From assembly GCA_035622755.1 (NCBI GenBank), contig DASPUU010000156.1, positions 1 through 12,766 of the forward strand: a stretch of DNA of 12,766 bases. Reading direction: 5' to 3'. Under the pieces are notes generated by a model, which worked only from the letters and a program-made list of their open reading frames with translations, was not told the DNA's origin and made no database searches. The translations under genes were made by a program, and so were the position numbers. This stretch comes from JADGRA01 sp035622755 (lineage in GTDB: Bacteria > Myxococcota > Myxococcia > Myxococcales > Myxococcaceae). Positions 7,801 to 12,766 of the stretch are shown here, in pieces. Positions within the stretch are counted from its first letter, which is position 1; the number at the start of each line of letters is the position of its first letter.

Positions 7801-8907
7801 TTGTACCCACTGCTCCGAAAGCTGCTCTTTCTCCTCCCGCCCGAGCAGGCCCACGCGCTCGGCGTGGGCCTTCTTCGTCTCCTCGGGCTTTGGCCGTGGC
7901 TCTGTCGACGGCTCCGCCGCCGGGCCCTGGGCGGCTCCCGCCGCGCGCCGGCCGTGGACCTCACCGTTCGCAGCGCCGGGTTGACGCTCGAGCACCCGGT
8001 GGCGCTGGCGGCCGGCCTGGACAAGGACGGCCGTGCCCCGTCGGGGCTGTTCGCCCTGGGCTTCGCCGCGGTCGAGGTGGGAACGGTCACCCCCCGTCCC
8101 CAGCCGGGCAATCCCACCCCGCGCCTCTTCCGGCTTCCCCACCACGGGGCGCTCATCAACCGGCTCGGCTTCAACAGTGCCGGCGCGCGGGCGGCCGCCG
8201 ACCGGCTCCGGGCGGCCACCTGGCGCCCCGGCCCGCTCGGGGTCAACGTGGGGAAGAACCGGGACACGCCGCTCGACCAGGCGACCGAGGACTACCTGGA
8301 CTGCACCGCGGCCCTGGCCCCGCACGCCGACTACCTGGTGGTGAATGCCAGCAGCCCGAACACGCCCGGTGTGCGCCGCCTCCAGGAACCCGAGCGGCTG
8401 GAAGCCCTCCTCCGCTCCGTCCGCTCGTGCCTGGACACGGTCGCCCCCGGCCGGCCGCTCTTCCTCAAGATCGCCCCCGACCTCGCCCCCGAAGCGGTGG
8501 ACGCGGTGGTGGAGGTGGCAGTGGACGCCGGCGCCCACGGCCTCATCGCCGCCAACACCACGCTCACCCGCCCCTTCGCCCACCCGCTGGCCCACGAGGA
8601 GGGAGGGCTCTCCGGCCGGCCGCTGCGCCTGCTCGCCGCCGAGACCCTGCGCCGTGCGGCCCGACGGGCGAACGGGCGGCTGGCGCTCTGGGGGGCGGGG
8701 GGCGTGGCCACCGCCGAGGACGCCTACGAGCGCATCCGCGCGGGAGCCTCGGTGGTCCAGCTCTACACCGCCCTGGTCTTCGAGGGGCCGGGATTGGTGC
8801 GCCGGCTGGTCCAGGGTCTCGAGGCGCTGCTCCGGCGCGACGGCTTCGCCCGGCTCGAGGATGCGGTGGGCATCGACCTCGGATCCCGGGTGCGGCGGAC
8901 TAGTTGA
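7801..8907 (+). CDS. pyrD: Dihydroorotate dehydrogenase (quinone), class 2
   Basis: Fourth step of pyrimidine synthesis: oxidises dihydroorotate to orotate and passes electrons through FMN to membrane quinone. It has 368 residues. The TTG start is well supported because MYPLLRKLLFLLPPEQAH matches the membrane-associated N-terminal helix of class 2 enzymes, and the preceding in-frame stop is only 18 bases upstream. Other motifs are AAGLDKDG (70-77), NRLGFNSAGA, LGVNVGKN, VVNASSPNTPG containing the catalytic serine (Ser184/Ser185), FLKIAPDL, IAANTT, EEGGLSGRPL, GAGGV and VQLYTALVFEGPGLV. Asn-to-Ser in the usual GFNN and Ala in the usual GVGGI are mild changes. It probably shares a transcript with the deaminase-like gene. 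Its last 8 bases overlap the end of the convergent lipoprotein gene. Confidence 0.96.
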   Translation: MYPLLRKLLFLLPPEQAHALGVGLLRLLGLWPWLCRRLRRRALGGSRRAPAVDLTVRSAGLTLEHPVALAAGLDKDGRAPSGLFALGFAAVEVGTVTPRPQPGNPTPRLFRLPHHGALINRLGFNSAGARAAADRLRAATWRPGPLGVNVGKNRDTPLDQATEDYLDCTAALAPHADYLVVNASSPNTPGVRRLQEPERLEALLRSVRSCLDTVAPGRPLFLKIAPDLAPEAVDAVVEVAVDAGAHGLIAANTTLTRPFAHPLAHEEGGLSGRPLRLLAAETLRRAARRANGRLALWGAGGVATAEDAYERIRAGASVVQLYTALVFEGPGLVRRLVQGLEALLRRDGFARLEDAVGIDLGSRVRRTS

Positions 8908-10894
8908 TGGGGGTGGTGCAGCTGCTGCTGACCGAGAAGCTGTTCAGGTAGGGCTGACTGGTCTGGTCCTCGGAGACCAGGACGAACTCCAGCTGCAGGT
9001 ACTTGAACTGCGGCACCGGCCCCGGCGGGGACTGGAGATCCGCCGGCGACGAGGTCCAGGGCCCGTAGCGCTGGGAGAGGGTGAAGTCGAAGTTGTTGGA
9101 CCCCCGCACGTAGAGGACCACGTTGGTGTTGGGAGGGGTGGTGGCGTCCCAGCTCACCGTGTTCCACTGGGCGTAGCGCGAGCAACCGGCCACCGTCTGG
9201 AAGTAGCTCCCCTGCTTGGTGGTGATGTGCCGGAGCTGGTAGCCGGTGAAGTCGGAGTAGGTGTAGAGCGCGCCGGCCTGGTTGGGGCTCTTCGTCACTG
9301 CGCCGGTGTTCCGGTCCACCCGCATCACGTTGCCGCTGGAGTTGTTGACCCAGAGGTTGCCGTCCTGGTCGAGCCCGACGCCGATGCTGGTCTTGCTCCA
9401 GGTATCGGTGGAGTCGATGAGGTCGGTGCTTCCCCCCGAGGTGTTGAAGACGTACGGCGTCCCCCCGTCGTTGCCGTAGATGCCGAAGACCATGGCCGCC
9501 GACCCGCTGCTGGTTCCCGTCTTGCTGTCCGAGGTCATCCACACCTTGCCGTCGACGTCGGTGGCCACGCCGCGGGGCCGGGCGATCTTCGTTCCGGAGG
9601 GGCTGACGAAGGACGAGAAATCGTAGCCCGTCCAGGTGCCGGTCCAGGGCTGCGCCGGGTTGGGGTCGAAACTGGTGGCCGACGGCCCGCTCGCCCAGCT
9701 GGGGATCCACACCCGGTTCTGGCCGTCGACGGCGATCCCGTATCCCCCGGTGGGAAGCCCGCTGGGAGGCGAGATCTTGCCCCCCGGGGCGTTGGTGCTC
9801 AGCAGCTGGGGAGGCTCCGGGTTGGCGTCGATCAGGGCGAGGTTGTTGCGCGTCCGGTCGACGATCCACACGCGGTTCAGCCCGTCCACCGCCGACCCGT
9901 AGGGCTCGATGGGGACGGTGAAGTAGACACCACCGTCGGCGAGCACCGGCTTGGGGACGCCGGTGGTGGGATCGAGGCGGAACACCTCGTGGGGCGGAAG
10001 CCAGGTGCCGACCCAGACGTCCCCGGCCGCCCCCTCGATGCCTCGAGCGATGGCGATGGAGCCTTCGCCGAAGGCGCCGTTGACGTTGAGCGGGCCCAGC
10101 TCCTGGGTGAAGAGGACGCACTCGTCGTAGCCGAGGATGTTCGTCGGATCGGGCGGGTTGGCGTACTCGGTGGGATCGATGACGCCGTAGGTGCCGCCCG
10201 GCGTGTTCGGGTCATCGAAGCTGGTGTCGATCTTCCCGTTCCCGTTCCGATCGATGCAGTTGTAGGGATTCCCGGCGATCTTGGTGACGCTGAAGTACTC
10301 GTTGGCGTGGGAGGCGAAGTTGGCCACCCAGATGTCGCTGTTGATGTCGATGGCGGTGCGGCTCGGGTCGTAGACCCGGGCCGAGCTGGAGTGGTTGGGC
10401 TGGCCCAGCCCGTCCACCGGAACCACGCTGATGTAGCGGGCCAGCTCGTGGATGCCACCGTCGGGCAGGAGATTCTTGGTGTCGAACTTGGAGACCGTCC
10501 CCATCGTCCAGTTGGCGATGACGGCGAAGTTGAGCTGGAAGTCGCTGCTGCTCAGCGTGACGTGTCCGTTGGGATCGACGGTGACGCCGTTTCCGTAGCT
10601 GCCGGCCGTTCCCCCGTCCAGGCTGAAGCCCTGACCGCCGTCGGTGTTACCGAAGTCGATGACCACCGGGCCGCCGTCGGTGCTGGGCGGCGGGCAGTAG
10701 ATGAACCGACAGGGGTCGACCACCCCACCTCCGTCGCCGGCGTCGGCCGGGCCGGAATCCAGAACGCCGGAGTCGGCCGCGTTGGACACATCGCCGCTGC
10801 ACTTGCAACCGGAGGCGGCTCCGAGAGCGAGGAGGACGAAGGGCAGCGCTCTGCGGATCGAGGTGTTGTGCTGCTGCACGTTCGCGGGAATCAT
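8900..10894 (-). CDS. Secreted lipoprotein with a six-bladed NHL/Vgb-like beta-propeller
   Basis: 664-residue predicted lipoprotein. The signal peptide ends in the lipobox AASGC with Cys30, followed by a Ser/Asp/Ala/Gly-rich linker (about 33-58) common in myxobacterial lipoproteins. Six spaced motifs of the NHL/virginiamycin-lyase-like type occur at about 182-191, 286-296, 333-346, 385-397, 441-452 and 505-517, for example GIAVDGQNRVWIPS and GVGLDQDGNLWVNN, consistent with a six-bladed propeller. DRNGNGKID (215-223) resembles a calcium-binding loop. Residues about 560-664 look like a separate beta-rich C-terminal domain. I recognise no catalytic residues, so binding or surface structure is likelier than enzymatic activity, though this is unproven. 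The ATG overlaps the engB stop as ATGA, suggesting translational coupling. The 3' end overlaps pyrD by 8 bp. Confidence 0.85.
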   Translation of the reverse strand: MIPANVQQHNTSIRRALPFVLLALGAASGCKCSGDVSNAADSGVLDSGPADAGDGGGVVDPCRFIYCPPPSTDGGPVVIDFGNTDGGQGFSLDGGTAGSYGNGVTVDPNGHVTLSSSDFQLNFAVIANWTMGTVSKFDTKNLLPDGGIHELARYISVVPVDGLGQPNHSSSARVYDPSRTAIDINSDIWVANFASHANEYFSVTKIAGNPYNCIDRNGNGKIDTSFDDPNTPGGTYGVIDPTEYANPPDPTNILGYDECVLFTQELGPLNVNGAFGEGSIAIARGIEGAAGDVWVGTWLPPHEVFRLDPTTGVPKPVLADGGVYFTVPIEPYGSAVDGLNRVWIVDRTRNNLALIDANPEPPQLLSTNAPGGKISPPSGLPTGGYGIAVDGQNRVWIPSWASGPSATSFDPNPAQPWTGTWTGYDFSSFVSPSGTKIARPRGVATDVDGKVWMTSDSKTGTSSGSAAMVFGIYGNDGGTPYVFNTSGGSTDLIDSTDTWSKTSIGVGLDQDGNLWVNNSSGNVMRVDRNTGAVTKSPNQAGALYTYSDFTGYQLRHITTKQGSYFQTVAGCSRYAQWNTVSWDATTPPNTNVVLYVRGSNNFDFTLSQRYGPWTSSPADLQSPPGPVPQFKYLQLEFVLVSEDQTSQPYLNSFSVSSSCTTPIN

Positions 10895-11538
10895 CGACCT
10901 GGCGCTCGGCCGGGGTCAACAGAACTGCTCGACCCGTCGGAGAGCTCCCACAGCGCCTGACACACTTCAGTGACCCCCGTCTTTTCTGTTGCCGAGAAAC
11001 CGACGACCCGGTCGGGGGAAAGCTGCAGCTCCGCGGCGATCGCGCCCAGCCTCGGCCGTCGGCGCGCCTTGGCCAGCCGGTCGAGCTTGGTCGCCACGAC
11101 CAGCACCGGCCGGCCGAGCGTGGTGAGGTAGCCGAGGGTGCGGACGTCGTCCGGGGTGGGCCCGACCTCGGCATCGACGATGCTCACCACGCCGCGGAGC
11201 TCCCGGCGGCCGGCGAGGTAGGCGGTGATCATCCGGTCCCAGGTGGCGCGCTCGGCCTTCTGCACGCGGGCGAATCCATACCCAGGAAGATCGGCCAGCC
11301 GGACGGTGCGGCGTTCCCCTTTCCGATCCAGCTCCACGTCGAAGAAGTTGAGCGCCCGCGTCCGCCCCGGGGTGTTCGAGACTCGGACCAGCCGGCGGCG
11401 CCCGGCCAGGGCGTTGATCATCGACGACTTGCCGACGTTGCTCCTCCCCACGAAGGCGAATTCGGGAGGACCCGGCGCGGGGTAGCCCTCGGGAGCGACC
11501 GCCGTGGTCACGAAGCGCGCGTCGACGGGACGGATCAC
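10891..11538 (-). CDS. engB: Ribosome biogenesis GTP-binding protein EngB/YsxC
   Basis: 215-residue TRAFAC-class GTPase needed for large ribosomal subunit assembly. The GTPase motifs are complete: G1 GRSNVGKSS (31-39), G2 in NTPGRT (Thr60), G3 DLPGYGFA (83-90), G4 TKLD (150-153) and G5 in FSATEKTG. The N-terminus (FVTTAVAPEGYPAPGPPEFAFVGRSN, given here as the region around residues 9-34) is typical, although the family more often has S/T-rich sequence there. The start is a GTG whose last two bases and the next base form the cytochrome gene's TGA stop (GTGA), which supports this start and coupling. The tail after the G5 region (DGSSSSVDPGRAPGR) is short and disordered. The stop overlaps the lipoprotein start. 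Confidence 0.94.
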   Translation of the reverse strand: MIRPVDARFVTTAVAPEGYPAPGPPEFAFVGRSNVGKSSMINALAGRRRLVRVSNTPGRTRALNFFDVELDRKGERRTVRLADLPGYGFARVQKAERATWDRMITAYLAGRRELRGVVSIVDAEVGPTPDDVRTLGYLTTLGRPVLVVATKLDRLAKARRRPRLGAIAAELQLSPDRVVGFSATEKTGVTEVCQALWELSDGSSSSVDPGRAPGR

Positions 11539-12038
11539 CGGTGATGCGGGCTGGCCGCCTCGGAGGCCGGCGGCGCGGTACGCGCGCTGCGCGCCTGAGT
11601 CCAGTGATCCATGGCCTTCAGCTTGGCCTGGAAGTCGAACGGCCGGAGGGACGGCGACCCAGGGTCGTGGCAGCTCCGGCAGGAGCGCTCGCCCGGGTCG
11701 AGCAACCCGACCAGGCGGGCCAGCTCGGCGTCCTTCATCACGTAGGACGGAGCGTAGTACTGGCCGCCGCCGTGGCAGGTCTCGCAGCTCACCGCCGAGA
11801 CGCGCTGCTCGGCCAGGTTCGGGGCATGACAGGCCGTGCACCGCGGGTCGCGCTGCTGTTCCCGGCCGAGCGACTCCGTGCTCCTGGCGTGCTTGGACGC
11901 GCTCCAGGCCGCGTAGGCCTCGGGATGACAGCCCTTGCAGCTCTCCGGTCCGAGGAAGTCCGCGGCCGCGGCCGCCGCCGAGACGAGCGCAGCCACCGGC
12001 AGTGCGACGCGGAGACATCGGCTGGCACCCCTCGGCAT
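11535..12038 (-). CDS. Periplasmic tetrahaem c-type cytochrome (cytochrome c554-like)
   Basis: 167-residue exported cytochrome. A signal peptide (CLRVALPVAALVSAAAAAA, residues about 8-26) is followed by four CXXCH haem sites: Cys34-His38, Cys67-His71, Cys85-His89 and Cys120-His124. The segment CHPEAYAAWSASKHARS after haem 1 is the pattern of the cytochrome c554/c' family, with His50 a possible distal ligand. The role is periplasmic electron transfer, partner unknown. The start at 12038 (MPRGASRC) is chosen because it leaves a normal signal peptide; the frame is open to an ATG at 12140, which would add 34 non-signal-like residues. The purine run GGGAAG sits immediately before the ATG, closer than ideal, so the start is uncertain. 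The stop overlaps the engB start. Confidence 0.87.
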   Translation of the reverse strand: MPRGASRCLRVALPVAALVSAAAAAADFLGPESCKGCHPEAYAAWSASKHARSTESLGREQQRDPRCTACHAPNLAEQRVSAVSCETCHGGGQYYAPSYVMKDAELARLVGLLDPGERSCRSCHDPGSPSLRPFDFQAKLKAMDHWTQARSARTAPPASEAASPHHR

Positions 12039-12103
12039 CTTCCCGCGCGGCGTAACAGACCGGCTCGCGCACCGGCAACCCCCGTGTGGGAGGAAGGCCC
12101 AGA

Positions 12104-12131
12104 TTGAGCGACCACCCCCGGGTTCGATATT
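12104..12131 (+). promoter_or_regulatory. Possible sigma-70-type promoter for the BamE-like gene
   Basis: TTGAGC (12104-12109) and GATATT (12126-12131), each 4 of 6 to consensus, are separated by 16 bases. Transcription would begin near 12138, just upstream of the GGGAAG ribosome binding site at 12141-12146. This fits a GTG start at 12152 and would exclude the ATG at 12134. The match is weak and could be chance. Confidence 0.3.
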
Positions 12132-12151
12132 CGATGGCATGGGAAGCCCCG

Positions 12152-12637
12152 GTGTCCTTGCGCTCCACCCCCCTCCTCGCCCTCCTGCTCCTGGTCCCGG
12201 CCGCCGCCGGCGCCCGGCCGTGGAACGGCATCGAGCCGGGAGTCACCCCCAGGGACGAGGTGGTCAAGCGCTTCGGCCCTCCGAGCAAGACGCTGACCGT
12301 GGAGGGCCGCCAGGTCCTCGCCTACACGGGCAGCGCGGCCATCAAGGGCACCGCCCAGGCCCAGTTCCGCGTCGACCTCGCCACCGGCGTGGTGGAGCGC
12401 ATCGACGTCTTTCCCGGACCGGTGGTCGACCGGGAGACGGTGGAGAGCACCTACGGCCCCCCCTGTCCGGCGGCCGGGGCCCCCCCGGGCGCGATCTGCT
12501 TCCAGAAGAAGCTGACCGACGACTTCCGCACCTACTACGTCTATCCCCGTCTCGGCCTGGCGGTGTTCTTCGATGAGGATGGAGACAAGGTGCAGTCCTT
12601 CGTGTTCCAGCCGGTGAAGCCGGCACGCGCTCCCTGA
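12152..12637 (+). CDS. Small exported protein with BamE/SmpA-like motif
   Basis: 161-residue protein with a signal peptide (SLRSTPLLALLLLVPAAAGA) and likely signal peptidase I cleavage after AGA. GIEPGVTPRDEVVKRFGPP matches the short motif of BamE/SmpA-like domains (GxT..eV...GxP), and VDRETVESTYGPP repeats the pattern later, suggesting two related halves or a duplicated motif. There is no lipobox cysteine, so it is not a BamE lipoprotein, and its function is unknown. I chose the GTG at 12152 because GGGAAG lies five bases upstream; the ATG at 12134 would add six residues and lacks a ribosome binding site. Ten bases separate its stop from coaE, suggesting co-transcription. Divergent from the cytochrome gene. 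Confidence 0.8.
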   Translation: MSLRSTPLLALLLLVPAAAGARPWNGIEPGVTPRDEVVKRFGPPSKTLTVEGRQVLAYTGSAAIKGTAQAQFRVDLATGVVERIDVFPGPVVDRETVESTYGPPCPAAGAPPGAICFQKKLTDDFRTYYVYPRLGLAVFFDEDGDKVQSFVFQPVKPARAP

Positions 12638-12647
12638 GCATCCTCCC

Positions 12648-12766
12648 ATGCGCCTGATCGGCCTCACCGGCGGGATCGGATCGGGCAAGAGCACGGTCAG
12701 CGGGATGCTCCGCGCGCTCGGCGCCGAGGTCATCGATGCCGATGAGCTGGCCCGGGAGGTGGTCCG
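12648..12766 (+). CDS. coaE: Dephospho-CoA kinase, partial (C-terminus beyond right edge)
   Basis: The first 39 codons of the last enzyme of coenzyme A synthesis, which phosphorylates the 3'-hydroxyl of dephospho-CoA with ATP. The start MRLIGLTGGIGSGKST carries the P-loop at residues 8-16 (Lys14), followed by LGAEVIDADELAREVV, the conserved substrate-side segment. The frame is open to the edge. No strong Shine-Dalgarno is visible in the ten bases after the previous stop, so translation may depend on the upstream gene. Confidence 0.95.
   Translation, partial: MRLIGLTGGIGSGKSTVSGMLRALGAEVIDADELAREVV

Noticed and set aside
6730..8595. 622-codon upstream extension of the folD frame
   Set aside because: It lies antisense to the deaminase-like gene and pyrD, has shadow-type composition, and folD has a family-typical start at 6729.
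8345..10960. 871-codon plus-strand open frame overlapping pyrD and opposite the lipoprotein
   Set aside because: pyrD and the lipoprotein have recognisable motifs, correct starts and stops; this frame has none and is a GC-driven shadow.

Overview
The window is very GC-rich and densely coded on both strands. It suggests a Myxococcota-type (formerly deltaproteobacterial) genome. The clues are a lipoprotein with an Asp/Ala/Gly-rich spacer after the lipobox, a small multihaem cytochrome c, a class 2 PyrD and a HUH transposase with a long basic tail. The assignment is inference; no rRNA or tRNA is present to test it.

Layout. On the minus strand, positions 3510 to 1 carry gcvT, gcvH and the first two thirds of a single-chain gcvP, which runs off the left edge. 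Divergent from gcvT is metF (3618-4490, plus). A 1.2-kb lower-GC island follows, holding one IS200/REP-associated-type HUH transposase (4606-5520). Copies of a 17-bp sequence lie on both sides of it in opposite orientation, and on the right side the sequence continues into an array of ten CACCTTGACC units (5700-5848). folD (minus, 5872-6729) comes next. Divergent from it are an adenosine-deaminase-superfamily gene (6787-7782) and pyrD (7801-8907, TTG start). pyrD meets a minus-strand gene block tail to tail with an 8-bp overlap. That block reads, in order of transcription, tetrahaem cytochrome c, engB/ysxC, beta-propeller lipoprotein, with 4-bp stop/start overlaps at both junctions. Divergent from the cytochrome gene are a small exported BamE-like protein and the beginning of coaE, which runs off the right edge.

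How the genes fit together. gcvTHP makes 5,10-methylene-tetrahydrofolate from glycine. MetF reduces that compound to the methyl donor for methionine, and FolD oxidises it towards formyl-tetrahydrofolate for purines. The source and two main uses of folate one-carbon units therefore sit within 6.7 kb. The deaminase-like protein and PyrD add nucleotide metabolism, EngB serves ribosome assembly and CoaE finishes coenzyme A.

The most unusual parts are the transposase island, with its inverted 17-mers, a hairpin over the transposase ribosome binding site and a 13-bp tandem array, and the deaminase, in which two substrate-contact aspartates of classical adenosine deaminase are both glycine. I found no CRISPR array, tRNA, rRNA or recognisable glycine riboswitch.
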